Notes under the pieces: generated by a model
What the model saw: only the letters and a program-made list of their open reading frames with translations
The model's database searches: none
What the model was told of the DNA's origin: nothing
Shown here: in pieces, positions 22,415 through 35,400 of the stretch
How positions within the stretch are numbered: position 1 is the stretch's first letter
Layout: every line of letters starts with the position of its first letter
NCBI GenBank assembly: GCA_022828595.1
Contig: JAKGHH010000004.1
Location: forward strand, 84,348,270-84,412,269
Direction of reading: 5' to 3'
From: Nelumbo lutea
Lineage: Eukaryota > Streptophyta > Magnoliopsida > Proteales > Nelumbonaceae
DNA length: 64,000 bases
Program-made: the position numbers and the translations under genes

Positions 22415-24601
22415 TGGGGCGCCTGTCTTCTGAGATGTACCTTTGATCTTTTTCTCCATGATAGATATGGAAGAAGTTAGGCAGAATGGCAAGGGAGTAA
22501 ACAGGGAATTTTAGGTTTTGGGAATGGAAAAAGAATTAAAAATTGAAGTTTCTCTGTTTTTTCTACAATTTTTGTGCAGTAATTCTAAGATGGAAAAGAA
22601 AACTCTGTATCCTTTAATTATTGAGCTAATGTTGTTTCGGTTGATTGACTGGATTAGATTGAACTTTCCCTGCGAAACATCATGATATCATTTATCATCT
22701 TTAATTTTTATTTCTAGCATTATCATTAGCAAAAATGATGTTCTTTTTGATCTGATAATTAAGAGGTGCATTCTTATTGCTGTCAAAATGTGAAATGAGA
22801 AACTCTTCAAAGATAATGTTCCACCACATCTCAGAACATGGAAAACAGTTGGGAATATTTGTTGTCAAGTACAGGTGCATCAAGTTTTAAGGATTTGTTC
22901 TCTGCCATCCTATAGAACAGAAGTTACTGAACTGTCTTTCTGTTCCAGTGCACTCTACCATGCAAAAATCTTTTATTGGTAGATTTCTGTTCTTTGCCAT
23001 CAAGTTTTAAGGATTTCTGTTCCAGTGCAATGTGCAAATCAATTTGCTCTTCAGAGATATGGCCACGGTTCCTTGGTCAGATCAGCCGTCAGCGGCTCCA
23101 TAGTGCAACATCAAGGTCATGGACTCTACCAAATTCACCCTACAATCCGGAGCCCGCTAGTCTAGTATCTCTAGATCAATAATCCACAAATTTTCTCAGA
23201 TTCTCGGTAGTCGGTACACAGAATATATGATTATATATACCAAGCCAATGAAATAGTTCAATTTAAGGCAGAATGTCACCTCATTGATTAGACATTTCAA
23301 GTAGGGGTTGTAGTTGTATTGTAGTTCTGATTTCTGGATCCTGAAATAGTTCAATATAAGCCATGAGAATGTCAAGGAGAGGCTTGAATGGTATAGTAGA
23401 GTTTCAGGTCAGGCCATAGAGTTTTCGGAAGTCTCGTATTTTATTTTAGTTGGAACAGTCCAGCCAGATTTTCTTTTTGCTAATTTCTTGGTATTTTTGC
23501 TTCCCATGGCAACAAGAAGGGAACAACTAGCTCCATCTTCTCACAGAGGTATCTCTTAGTAAGGACTAAGGAGACCTTCAGAGATATTAAAGAGCACTCC
23601 GAATCTACTACCCGCTAATGAATTTGGTGGAGAGCTAGCAGAGATACAATGATAGGTCTTAGTGGCCTTGGCTGGCCCGATCTACGATACGCAACGCTTT
23701 TAGGCTGTCTATAGTTTTCGTTGGGGAAATTTGTACAAAGTCCATAGTTTTCGTTGGTAGGTTCTACTCAGAACTCAATGGAACCGACCCTATCCAATTT
23801 GTTATAAGGTATATATTATCATTGTTAAAAATCAAATTTTTAAAAGACATGTTTCACTTTTTTAAGAGGGAGAGTAAACAAATAACAAGTTTCATGGATA
23901 GACCTTGGAATCAACCCTAGAACCGCCCCTGGAACTGATTTTTACAAGGTAGGTTCTTGTTCCAAAAAACCTGAAATTAACCCCTACAGGGTAGGTTCTA
24001 GATTCTGCTATGGAACCCAATCGAGCCGACCTATGCTCACCCCTACTCGCAGCCGTGCATTGCAAATATTGGAGTTCTCAATGCATGACTGCAAAAAAGG
24101 CTGAGGGCGGTATAAAAGACAGTCATGTGAGGACCAAATCTGATCTCAAGTGAGGGGGTTTCTACGTTTGAGGTATGTTATTGAAACTACGGTTGCTGAG
24201 CACCAGTGTTGTGGAGAAGCTATTCGAAATAGCTTCATATTTAAGTAGTGGTTTAGGCATTTGACCTTTCTGGATTTTTACCAAACACGATTTCTAGCAT
24301 TGCCATGTCGGGCCCAGCTTGGAATTCCATAAGCCACATCTGGAAAGCCCTCCCAAATGGGCACTCAAACACCAAGAAACATTGTCAACAAGGCTCTTAA
24401 AGAGGAGATACTTCTAACCAATCCTAGTGTTTTGTATACATGTGATAGTTTGAGATATATGACAATGCAAGCAACAACTAGCAGGTTTGGACTTGAAATG
24501 GAATGAATTTCCCCTCAATTTGTAGGGTTACAAATATTAGGACTTTGGATCTTCTCCCAGCAAGGGCATGGATCATGTTGTAACGTGTTGGAAGAGTTTT
24601 T
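22415..24601. other. SPC3 downstream and intergenic region
   Basis: The first few hundred bases should be the SPC3 3' UTR. The rest is non-coding. Small local duplications are visible: CCATCAAGTTTTAAGGATTTSTGTTC-type text near 22880 and 22998, and GTCCATAGTTTTCGTTGG near 23711 and 23741. Around 23755-24050 there are several TAGGTTCTA / GGAACC-type motifs ending in ACCCCTA, suggestive of a degenerate MITE. No gene is supported. Confidence 0.4.
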
Positions 24602-25160
24602 GGGATAAATTACTAAGACCACTTATACTATGGGGTCAATGATAAATACTCCCAGAACTTTTGCTTTGCAACAAATATCTCTTTCGTTAGAGTTCCCCGT
24701 CAATTAACTTCAAAAAAGTTTCTCATTCAGATGTTTAAAATGTTTAAGCCCCAAAGTACCCCTTTCTTATTTATTTGAATGGTTTATGATTAGATTAGTT
24801 TTCTAAATACAACATTGTGAAATGGTAGAGGTTTCTTTTCAATGGATATAGATTTATGGGTTGATTTGGTTTTTCTTGATTTATTGGAGAAAATGAGTGA
24901 ATAATTTTTATATTTTAAGATGAAGAGAGATGTTCATGTCAATGAAATAAATCAATAATTAAAAAAAGTCTATACTAACAAAGTGATTCTTGTAATTTTA
25001 GATGGTTTCGCTTGGAGAAAAATTGAGGTATTTTTAGTTAATTAGGGTTTAAGAGAAAAGAGAAAGGAAAAGAAAATAAGGGGGTATTTGTCGCAAAATG
25101 AAAGTTTAGGAGGTCTTTGACATAAACCCCATAGTATAAGGATGTCTTTATAATTTACCC
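24602..25160. mobile_element. MITE with GGGTAAATTAC-type inverted ends
   Basis: The left end GGGATAAATTACTAAGACC…ATACTATGGGGTC is mirrored by the right end …CCCCATAGTATAAGGATGTCTTTATAATTTACCC. The inverted similarity extends for 35 bases or more. TTTGCAACAAATAT on the left also pairs with ATTTGTCGCAAAA on the right. No transposase is present. The target duplication is unclear. Confidence 0.75.
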
Positions 25161-25206
25161 TTTTTTGTTTTTGTTTTTGTTTTTGTTTTTGTTTTTTTTT
25201 TTGTTT
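25159..25206 (+). repeat. T/G homopurine-type microsatellite (TTTTTG)n
   Basis: A run of GTTTTT units followed by poly-T directly abuts the right end of the MITE. An A-rich counterpart lies at 25378-25404. Confidence 0.85.
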
Positions 25207-25422
25207 TCTTTATGGTTTGCTCTCCCTTACAAATTTTTATTGGTTTTTAAGTGTATTGTCCCCCCACCCATGCTACAATGCCCTCTGTAACAAATACCCC
25301 TACACATTAATTGATGGAATGTGTTTTAGATGTATGGGCATTGATAATGTTGGAACTTGTTGGAAGAGTATACTGATAAAAAAAAGAAAAAAGAAAAAAA
25401 AAAACATGTTGGAAGAGTTTTT

Positions 25423-25802
25423 GGGTAAATTACAAAGTCCCCCTTACTATGGGGGTCAGTGATAATGTGACAAACCCTCCTAAATTTTCACTTTGCAACA
25501 AATGCCCTCTCCGTTAAAGTTCTTTCAATTAACTTTGAAAAAGAATTTCATTCAGTTGTTTAATTTTTTAAATCTCCAAACTACCTTTTCTTTATTTATT
25601 TGAGTGATTTATGATTCAATTAGTTTTTTAAATATAATGTTGAAGTACTCTTCATTGCTCCAATAGATCCTAACAATGGCTAGATTCAATATTAAAATGA
25701 AATGATAGAGGTTTCTTTTTGATAGATATAGATTTATGGTTTCATTTGGTTTTTCTTGTAAAAGTTCAGGGAGGCCAAATGAAAGTTTAGGGGATTTTTG
25801 TC
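25423..25802. mobile_element. Second, truncated copy of the GGGTAAATTAC MITE
   Basis: It repeats the left half of the 24602-25160 element (GGGTAAATTACAAAGTCCCCC, CACTTTGCAACAAATGCC, CCGTTAAAGTT). It shares the flank TGTTGGAAGAGTTTTT, so the local duplication covered flank plus element. The right end stops at a degenerate GAAAGTTTAGGGGATTTTTGTCA. Confidence 0.65.
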
Positions 25803-26722
25803 ATTGGAGTTTGGCTTTGATAAGTGCAAAGCCTGTCCAAACAGACTTTACAAACTTGCATTAGGAATATCTCCGTATTTATGTGCTTTATTTCATAAGG
25901 AGATATTTGCAATGCAAGATTGTAAGAGCCTGTTGGAAAGGTGTGAGCACAGGTTACATTGATTGAAGCCGAACTTGTCATTGGCCCTTATTTTTTATTT
26001 TTATTTTGAGAGAAGATCACAAACTCTTTATTTGTAACCCAACGAGTTAGAGGGGGGAATTTGTCCTAGTCCGAATATGCCACTTGTGAATTGGGATTTT
26101 TTGGAATTCACATCAGCCCCCACAAGGAGATGCCCACAACGTTCCACAATATATCCCAACCGTGTATTGCGAACATCTCCCAATGATGATTTATCAATTC
26201 ATGTATTATCATCGGGAGATGTCTCACTTCTCAATACACATGCTGTGGGACGTTGTTGGGTGCCTGAGATGTGCGGTGTGAGATTATGTTAGTAGGTTGT
26301 CGTAATGAATTTTGTTGGCAGGTGATCCGCGCACCGCTGTGCATCAGGGGGCTGGGGCATGTACACGTAACACTGGCGTGTACGTAGCGTTCAATACTTC
26401 AATACACAGCGGGGCGAGAGCGAGCAGTAATCCGGAATTGGTTGTTCCTCACTTCAGTTCCTTGTTCTTTGTGTTGGTTGTCGGGCTTCGGCTTCCATCG
26501 GTCGGTCTCTGCTCACTCTGCTCTATTTATTTATTTATTATTAAAAAGAAAAGACCCAAAAAGCTCTTCAAATTTCCAAAAAGGACAAAACACAGAGAAT
26601 AATACTACGCGGAAGTTCATTACCATTGGTGGTCGCACTGCTCAGACACACTGGTGGTGGTTGGTGAGAACCCAGAAAGCCTCAAGCATTACAGAGTAAA
26701 CAACCGTGTTGTTTGTAATGGC
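25803..26722 (+). promoter_or_regulatory. Upstream region and 5' UTR of the CCX gene
   Basis: Presumed promoter of the exchanger. Around 26095-26260 there is an imperfect inverted pattern: CACAACGTTCC near 26135 and GGGACGTTGTTGG near 26250, plus CATCTCCCAATGAT / ATCATCGGGAGATG. This may be a small foldback element. A T/A-rich TATTTATTTATTTATTA stretch at 26522-26541 is a candidate TATA region about 190 bases from the ATG. Nothing else is assigned. Confidence 0.35.
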
Positions 26723-27622
26723 ATGGCCTTCCCCTCATCCTCGATCCAAAACTTTGCAGCTTCCGTTACCCTTCTCTCCATTCTTCTTTTCTTCCTATTT
26801 TTCCCTCACCCCTTCAATAACCAACCCCACCCAACCTCAATAATCCCCCACAGGTCCCTCCTCAACCAATCATCTCCTTCCTGCTCTTCCATCCTCCAAA
26901 TCCCACCTCATCGACGCTGTTCTTTCTCCATCTCACACTGTGGTGGAGACTCCAATGGCCTCTTCAACTATTCTTCTCTCCACTTTTGCGTTTTCGGAGA
27001 GAATCGGTTTCTTTCAATCCCCTGTCTCGCTCTCATTCTTCTCCTTCAGTTCTATATCCTTGTCAAGACGGCGCAGGATCGATTCTCCATCGTCGTTACA
27101 AAGCTAGCCACCCTTCTAAATCTCTCTCCTAGCATGGGCGCAGTGACCCTTCTTGCTCTTGGCAATGGTGCGCCTGATGTGTTCGCATCAGTTGCTGCCG
27201 TTCGCGGTGGCCACCCACGGACGGGTTTCGGTGCAATTCTCTCGGCGGGTACTTTCGTTTCGGCCTTTGTTGTTGGTTTTGTTGCAATTTATGCTGCTCC
27301 CTTCTCCGTCGACCCAGCTCCCTTTGTGAGGGATGTTTTCTTCTATTTGATTGCGGCACTTTGGTTGTTCTCTGTGTATTTGAGTGCGGAGATATTTCTT
27401 TGGCAGGCAATTGGGTTTGTTGGGTTTTATATTTTTTTCGTGGGGTTCGTGTTTTGGATGGATGTGGGGATCGAAAGAGGGAGGAAGGGGGATGAAGCTG
27501 AGATGAGCTTAGTTGGGGAGGTTCAGAAGGGTTTGATAAGGTCAGATTGCGAGTATGGAGAAGTGTTGTTGAATGTGGAGAGAGAAAAGCCGAGTTTGGG
27601 ACTTCTAGGAGCTCTTGGAAAG
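26723..27622 (+). CDS. Cation/calcium exchanger (CCX family), exon 1
   Basis: Exon 1 codes for residues 1-300 of a 554-residue CCX (NCKX-related) exchanger, a multi-pass membrane protein that moves cations such as Ca2+, Na+ or K+ across plasma or internal membranes. Residues 11-28 are a hydrophobic N-terminal segment (signal peptide or first helix). Cys-containing and Asn-rich sequence follows to about 90, then helices start at about 100. The alpha-1 repeat carries GNGAPDVFAS at 147-156, the hallmark cation-binding motif, followed by GAILSAGTFVSAFVVGF. Residues 255-300 form the start of the central cytosolic loop. I chose the ATG at 26723. An upstream in-frame ATG at 26654 would add 23 polar residues before the signal-like segment and is less likely. 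The donor is AAG|GTATGT at 27622/27623. Confidence 0.9.
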
Positions 27623-30044
27623 GTATGTTTGGGATCATAATTTGCACTTTCTGCTTCTGATGTTTATAAGTTTCTAAATCATATTTACTATTAGATCGGC
27701 TTCTCTGATTATGTTATTGAGATCTATCATTAGAAAAGTAGAAATGTGTCTTCTGTTATGTTGTTAGCCTTGGCTCAGTTTTCATGTGATCCTGGGGCAA
27801 TAAGTTCCTTTAGGGTTCCAGATTTGCATTTTTGTATGTTTCTGTGCTAAATCAATTGTTTATGATGTACTCAACTACTTGTTTAAGTCTTTAGCATATA
27901 AGGAATGTTAGGTTGGGAGTTTATTTAGTTGACTTTGTCCTTCTAAATTTTAAACTAAGGTTGAATATTAATGTTTTGAGAATTTCTGTTTAGTTAGGAA
28001 GCCGGTTATGTTATGACTTATGAGGGCCAGACCAATTACATCGCTAAACATAGACAGAATGGTTTGACTAGGTAAACTAATGACTAGTTGACCTAGTGAA
28101 CCTCAAACTTATTTTAAAGTTTTATTTGTTTATTTATTGTTATTTATAATGATATCATATATGGTATGTATATTTTGTAATGTACATACCGGTGGATTTA
28201 AGCATTTGTGGTGGTATATGAAATAGAAATCAGGCATAAAACAAAAGAACAGTAGAAGAGAAGTTATACCTTATTCAAAAAAGGTAAAAACAGTAGAAGG
28301 GAAGTTCCCTTGAGTGTTCTTCCGATCAGTGATATGCTAGTAAGGAATTGCAACAAACCAGGGGACCACATCAAATAGTCAAGGTTGCACGCTTTCCTTT
28401 AAAAAACAATGACTGAACTATCCATTTCTCCCTATCCAGCCTTCCTTTTTATGTTTGCAAACAAAAACTGTTCTATATCGCCTTTTATTACATGAGAAGT
28501 GTCATGTTGCTAGTTGAAGGGGCTAGAAGGGCTAGGGGCAACCAAAAAGGACACGAATTATAGTAAGAAATAATTTAAGTGGTAATAATTTAACAATGTA
28601 TATAGCACTAAACAGAACAGAAGTGCAAAATAAGATTCACATAGCCAAACAGTGTATTCTCTTAATTTTCCTAATGAAAGTTACTGTTTCTGATAAAAAA
28701 AAGCCAACCCCATATGGTTGGGACAAGGCTCAGTTGATAATGATGATTAATTGTATATGAGATTGCTTCAATATCTTAAATTTAAAATATACATTTCTTT
28801 TAGTTGACTAGCTAGTGCCTAGACGCTTACATCTTCTAGCTTCTGTTGTACAAAATTAGGTATTTGTGCCTTCATAAGTCCTGTGCTGTGCCAACGACTT
28901 GTACAAGCCTAAAGTTGCTGTGCTTTTCTTCATGGGATTTATCTTATGATAAATTGCCATAGAAAAAGATAATCAGTGTCTTCAAACATTTGAGGAAATT
29001 GGGGGTTCCCTCCTATATCTTCATAAAAAAGATAATCAGTGTCTTCATAGGACTTATATTATGGCCTGAAGTTGCTATAAATGTAATAGTAATTAAAATG
29101 TTGCTTCTGTAGGTTCTCTATTTCTCTGTCTTGAACTTCTTGGTTAGCATTCGGGGTTCCCTCCCATGTCCTCTTCTTCCAGCCATAGAATTAAAAGGTT
29201 GGCAGAAAATATCAAATTTACAACCAACTACATAGACTCCAACTGTGGGGATGTTCTTGATTCTGGAACCTATGGTAGGGAACTAAGAGAGGAGATGGAG
29301 AAGACCAAACAAGGCATCCAGAACATGATGAACATAAGAGGTGTCAAAGCTTTTGATACAATTTGCCTTTCCTTTCTTTTTCTCTTCTCAAAATTGGCCT
29401 TTTTCCACATTTAAAACTTAACAAATTCTCAACTGAGGCCTGCCCAAGTTGCAGTCTTAACCACTTAATTACTAAACTCCTCCTATTTGAATCTTACAAC
29501 TACTTTGTAATTAACAAGTCAGCACAAAATAAAAAGCTTTTTATCTATCCTTATCCAGATGTTGATTCCTGGGTTCTATTAATGACATAACTGGCCTCGT
29601 AATACATGTCTATATTAGGCAAATATTACTGTTATATTATCCAAATATCATTGTTAAACAGCAGGATTTTTTAAAAGCAGGTCCCGTTTTCCATATTTCC
29701 TGTCAATGACATTCCTTAGCAGGAGGTAATGCAACTAGAGATAGCCTATAATTTTTATGTAAATCATTAAAGTTTTGCTTTATTTTATTCCAATAGTTTA
29801 TCAATTGCATGCTTAGGAAAAGGGGAAAGAAGATTGATATTCAGCTCAATCTTTGATTGACAAGACAAGCATCAATCTTTGGAAGGTATATAAAAGTATC
29901 CAAGGAGGAGACAGTTTATCCACCCATCCATCTATGTTCTAGCTACCTTTTCCTTGTCCTACACAACTATGCTTTTTATAACATAGAGGCACACTAACTG
30001 AAAGGGCTTTAGTTTCCACATCATGTATCTTGGGCTATCCAGGT

Positions 30045-30561
30045 CAGTGATTGAAAAGGCGTGCCTAGGTGCACAGGTGAGGCTTTTTTCAAGGCTTGCA
30101 CCTTTCCCAGGCTCAAGCACAGCCACTTTAGAAAGTTCCGTGCCTAGTGTGCCTTGTGCTTCATCCTAGGCATGTGCCTTTGTTAAATTTGATGCTTTTT
30201 GTACTTTTTTAAGCATGGTGGTTGGACTGGAGGCTCAGTAAAAAGCAACTCATAGAATTAGAGTAATGTAATTGGGAAAGAAATAAAGAGCTTCAAAGTT
30301 TCACATGCTTAAATTGTTGAGTTCTTGAATATGTTTTATATGTTTAATTTTATTTTTACATTTCCACTTTTATATGCTTTATGTGTTATATTTATGCATT
30401 TTAATTTGTGCTAATAGGCTTTTTAAAGCATTTGGTTTAAAATTAAGTATGTATTTTTTAATAAATATTATTTTTAAAATTTTTCATTTTTTGAAAATTC
30501 TTAAGAATTTTGTGCCTTGCTTCAAAAAGGTGTGTGCCTTGCCTTTCACTTTTAAAACACT
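30045..30561. mobile_element. Short hAT-type MITE, relative of the 18495 element
   Basis: It begins CAGTGATTGAAAAGGCGTGCC and ends CACTTTTAAAACACTA, with GCGCC-like and CCTAGG-like subterminal motifs as in the 18495-19814 element. The interior (GGAGGCTCAG…AACTCATAGAATTAGAG) corresponds to the hairpin-flanking sequence of that copy but has no hairpin. CTATCC occurs on both flanks, possibly part of an eroded target duplication. Confidence 0.7.
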
Positions 30562-30904
30562 ATTCTATCCAAACCTTAGAAGCTTTCCATCATTGTTTGA
30601 GATGGTTCCTCCACAGACAACTCTATTTTCAATGAATTATTGTGAACTTCAGTCAAATTTCCATGCTGTTTCTTAATAATCTCACGTTCCAGGAAGTTTC
30701 TTCTTGCCTATAATTGCATGTGGTATTTTAATGGATAAAATAAGATAGATGCTTTTTCTGATATCCTTTCCCTTAAATAGTTCTTACTCTCTATTGGACG
30801 AGTTTCTTTAAAGCTTGAGCTTACCTTGGTATGTGGCATTGAGTTCCAGATATTCATGTCTGGATGGATATTTGGTATCAACCTCTAGAAATCCTGGTAT
30901 AAGG

Positions 30905-31092
30905 CCATGGCCCTAAAAAGGGCCATTACTGTATGTTGGGTCCTTGCTTTCTGGGGTCTTGGGAGGGCTGAAATGGATACAGCTCTAACCTTTGGCATTT
31001 TTTGCGCAAAGTGGCTTCTGTCAGACCTAACCCCCAATTCTCACATTTGTCAGCCTGAGATTTTACCATTACATCAAGCAATAGCCTTTTGC
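30905..31092 (+). mobile_element. Au-like SINE
   Basis: Ordered Au landmarks are CTTGGGAGGGCTGAAATGGATA, CTCTAACCTTTGGCATTTT, CAAAGTGGCTTCTGTCAGAC, CACATTTGTCAGCCTGAGAT and TTACCATTACATCAAG. The flanking ATGGCCCTAAA near 30906 and again near 31101 is a candidate target duplication. It lies in the CCX intron in the sense orientation. Confidence 0.65.
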
Positions 31093-31398
31093 AGAGGGCC
31101 ATGGCCCTAAATAAAAAAGGAAGGGAAAATTTCTTATACCTCCTCTGACACAAAAAGGTACTAACCTACCCTGTTTATTGACATGGCAAGGCACCCCCTC
31201 TTCACATATTCTTCTGTTGGTTGCTGTTGACATGTAATCAAACATGATATGTGTGATCAGAGCATGATTAATAGCTGGGAGCTCATGGTTTGGGTCTCCA
31301 GAGCGGTAGAGGATCATTCTCAGTCATCTTGATGGTTGAGATGATCGCACGGTTGTCTGACATACTTCTCTCTTTATGCTTATAAATGTAGAGTACAG

Positions 31399-31764
31399 TA
31401 ATATGGGCCCCACGGCTGTGGTCCCCACTGTGTTCGTATGACAGCATAGCATGTACTCTTTGTTAGTTATGTCACTGGTAGTTGGTAGTTATTTCAGACA
31501 GCTTGTTATTTCAGCTTATTATGACAGCATAGCATGTACTCTTTGCCATGTAAGCATTAAGGGCAATTCTGCCTTTTTCTACAGTTAGTAAACTTATAAA
31601 TATTAAGAGCGGGGCGGCAGATTCATTAATTCAGCCCCTCTCTATCCTTTCTAAAACCCTTATGTACTTCTCTTCTCCTTTTCCTCCTTCTTTCTTCTTC
31701 TTTTCTCCATCAAAATATTTTTTTCTTTTTGATTCAAGACTTATTGTAGTCTTGATCGGCTACT
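31399..31764 (+). repeat. 5' LTR of copia A
   Basis: It starts at TAATATGGGCCCC (the 3' copy has TGATGTGGGCCCC, so the terminal TG is mutated to TA here). It contains GTTCGTATGACAGCA, TATAAATATTAAGAG as a TATA-like element near 31593, and a CT-rich end ATTGTAGTCTTGATC. It is followed directly by the primer-binding site. Confidence 0.88.
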
Positions 31765-31777
31765 TGGTATCAGAGCC
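31765..31777 (+). promoter_or_regulatory. Primer-binding site of copia A
   Basis: TGGTATCAGAGCC immediately follows the 5' LTR and is complementary to the 3' end of plant initiator methionine tRNA, the usual primer for copia reverse transcription. Confidence 0.9.
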
Positions 31778-32485
31778 AATCTAGGGTTTCTCATGTGTGT
31801 CTAGTCCAGCCGACCACATGAGAACTGCCTAGGGCTGGAAGCTTAGAAAGAACTGTTCGTTGGCTGATTCTTGAAGGTTACCAGAAAGGTTTAGCAGCTA
31901 TCCGAAGGTTTGTAGAGGCTTGGAGAGTGTTTTGGTAATCAAGAAGAATCAGAGAAGGTTCAAAGGATCGATATTAGGGTTTAGGCCAAGATTGAAGGTG
32001 GCGATCAGAAGTTTCTGGGTAAGTTTTTATCTTTCCTTGAGATCGTCATCAGTCAAGGGTTTGTTAGACTTATCTAGGAGGAGCGACTGTCAGAATTCTC
32101 TGATTTTTTTAGGGTTTTTTTCCTTAACCCTATGATCAAACCCTAAATCAGTTTCAGCATTTCAGACTGTTTTTTAAGTGAGTTCTAGGCTTGTTTCGGC
32201 TCCAAAGCCTGTTTTGGGGGCGAGAACCTTCATCAAGAATTGGAACATCTTACATTCAGAACTGTCGATTGGTTTCAGATCAGATCTGAACTAGGTTCAC
32301 CCTCAAATTCAGAACTGTCAATTGGTTTCAGATCAGATCCGAACTAAGTTCACACAGAATTCTGTTTCCTTTGTTTGTGGAAGACCTAGGCTGATTATGA
32401 TCAGTTGTTTAAGTGCTGTTTTTCTTATTACAGTAGCTCTAACAGTTTTTGATTACTGATTCTTAACCAAGAATGGAGTTCAAGA

Positions 32486-35400
32486 ATGGGGGAAGGTGTT
32501 TTTGGGATTAACAATTCTGGTAATATGTCTGAGACTGCATTTCAGATTACAACTGTGAGGTTTGATGGATTCAACTACTTAGAATGGGCCCAATCAGCCA
32601 TGATGGCTATTGGGGGAAGATGAAAACTTAGCTACCTATTGGGAGATGTGAAAGAACCATCCAAGTAGGACCAAATGTATACCAAGTGGGTTCAGGAGAG
32701 CTACTTGGTTATGACATGGCTGTGCAACTCTATGCAGCCACATATCAGCCGAAACTATTTGTGGGCAAAAACAGACAAGGAGATCTGGGATGTCATGAAA
32801 GAAACCTACTCCCAACCCCTTAATGTTGCTAGAGCCTATGAATTGAAGTGTGAGGTTAATAACCTCAAGCAATGAGAGAAACCAGTCTTCGTTTACTTTT
32901 CTACCTTGAAATCTCTGTGGCATGAAATTGACCATCTGGAAACACTTGAGTGGGAAAGTCAGAAAGATGCACAAACTCATAGAAATCAAGTTGAGACTAA
33001 TAGGGTGTTTGAATTCCTAGCTGGTCTGAATTCTGATTATGATATTGTGAGACAACAGATACTAACAAGGGACAGTGTGACCTTATCCCAAGCCTACTCC
33101 TTGGTGCATAGTGAAGAGACTAGGAGAAATGTTATGATGCAACATCAACCCTTCCTACCAGCCCTGGCAGCAGTTAAACCTAAGTCTGGGGGTGATACAA
33201 AAAGGGATATGAAGAAGGAAGATAAGCGAGATCTAGTGTGTGAACATTGCAAGAAACCCAAGCATACTAAAGACACATGTTGGAAGTTGCACCCTTATCT
33301 AGTCCCAGCAAAACTGAGGAACAAAAGGGGTAATGCTCATATAACAGTTAACACCGATTCTGCATCCTCATCGGGCACAAAGGGCACGCCTCTAGACACC
33401 TTAGCTTTTGTTCGAGTTGCCCTAATACAGTTGGAAAAGGAGGTTGGTAATTCAGCTCAGTCATCTCAGTCATCATCAGCTCCTGCCACATCAACCTTTG
33501 CTCATTCAGGTACTCGGGGCTCAGCTTACCATGCTTCAGCTCCAAGTAACACTGAACATTGTTGGGTAATAGACTCAGGTGCATCTGACCATATGACTAG
33601 CTTGCCATCACTGTTCACTACCTATCATTTATCTTCTGGTAGAGATAAAGTGTCCATTGCTGATGGTTCCCTTGTTCCCATTTCTGGCAAGGGAGACATC
33701 AAGTTGTCTAATACCATTTCTTTGTCCTCAGTCTTGCATGTCCCTAAGCTTGATACTAATTTGCTTTCAGTCAGTAGTATTACAAAACATCAGAACTGTT
33801 CAGTAACCCTCTTCCTTGACCAATGTGCTTTTCAGGACTTGGAGGTGAGGAAGGTGATTGGGACTGGCCGTGAGACGAATGGGATCTATTTGCTTGGAGA
33901 GAGTTCTCATTGGAAAGATCATGAAGATAAGAAGTCTTTTGTTTTTCAGTCTGTTAGTCCGGTTATGCTTTGGCAAAATCGGTTAGGTCATTTATCATTT
34001 CGGTCTTTGAAGAGTCTGTTTCCTAATTTGTTTGAGTCTGTTCAGATGTCAAATTTGAGATGTGAGAGTTGTGAGCTTGCAAAGCATTGTCGAACATCTT
34101 ATTCCTTGGGTAATAAAAGAAGTAGTAATTCTTTTGATGTTGTGCACACCGATGTTTGGGGTCCGTATCACATCCCTTCTATGGGGGGGTACTGATATTT
34201 CTTGTTGTTTGTTGATGACTATACCCATTTTTCTTGGGTTTACCTCATGTGTTCCCGAGATGAGGTTTCTGATCTAACCCAGACCTTCCATCAGATGATT
34301 TTAACCCAGTTCGGGGTCAAAATCAAAATCCTCAGATCTGATAATGCGAAAAAATACTTTACCAAGCCACTGGCCTCTTATCTACTTGATCATGGGATTA
34401 TTCACCAGAGCACTTGTCCTTATACACCACAACAGAATGGGGTTGCCGAGAGGAAGAATAGACACATTTTGGAGGTGGTTAGAAGCATTATGTTTACCTC
34501 CAATGTGCCTATCCGTTTCTGGGGTGATGCTATTCTCACAGCAGTGTATCTTATAATCGGGTTCCTTCACGGGTTCTTGACATGAAGCCTCCATTTATGA
34601 AGAATTATTTACTGTTCCCCTTAAAACCTTTGGTTGTACCTGCTTTGTTCAGATTCTTGGACCTCATCATTACAAATTTGACCCTAAGGCCTCCAAATGC
34701 ATTTTTCTCGGTTATGCACAAACTCAAAAGGGTTATTGCTACTATGAACCTACACTGGGAGGAGATTTGTTTCGATGGATGTTACTTTCTTTGAGGATGT
34801 ACCCTATTACCCTAGGGTTTCTCCTCAGGGGGAGAGTAGTAAGAATGGGGGGTTTTTTCCTCAGGGGGAGAGTAGTGAGAGTGGGGTTTACTTCATCTGA
34901 AGTTCCTTTACCTATTCCATTCAATGATGAGGGCTGTAATGGGGAGGGTTGTCAGAGGTGTTAGGAGTTAAAAGTTTATCACAGGCGGCGGAGGCAGGTT
35001 GATTTTGGTCATCAACAGTCCAGGCCAACCCCAGTTCCTTCTGCGAATCCAGATCCAGGTACTACAATCCCCTTATCAGATCCAGGTTCCACTGAGATAC
35101 CTTCCACCGTTGCTACTTCATCACTTCCTTCGGATGACCTTGACCTCCCTATTGTAGTCCGTAAAGGGAAACGACGTTGCACCACATCCATAACTCACTG
35201 CATTTCCCAGTTTTTGTCCTATGATCACCTGTCTCCCTCTTACTTCTATTGCTAATATTCCTATCCCCAGAACAGTGTAGGAAGCCTTGTCAGTTCCTGA
35301 GTGGAAAGATGCAATGAAGGTTGAAATGGATGCCCTTATGAGGATCAATACTTGGGAGCTAGTTGACCAGCCCAAAGGAAAGAAGCCGGTTGGATGTAGA

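Noticed and set aside
26654..26722. Upstream in-frame ATG for CCX
   Set aside because: It would put 23 polar residues before the hydrophobic N-terminal segment; family members start close to that segment, so the ATG at 26723 is preferred.
27129..27647. 172-codon minus-strand open frame
   Set aside because: It is the exact antisense of CCX exon 1, whose sense translation is strongly conserved. The antisense product is Pro/Gln/Arg-rich with no family resemblance.
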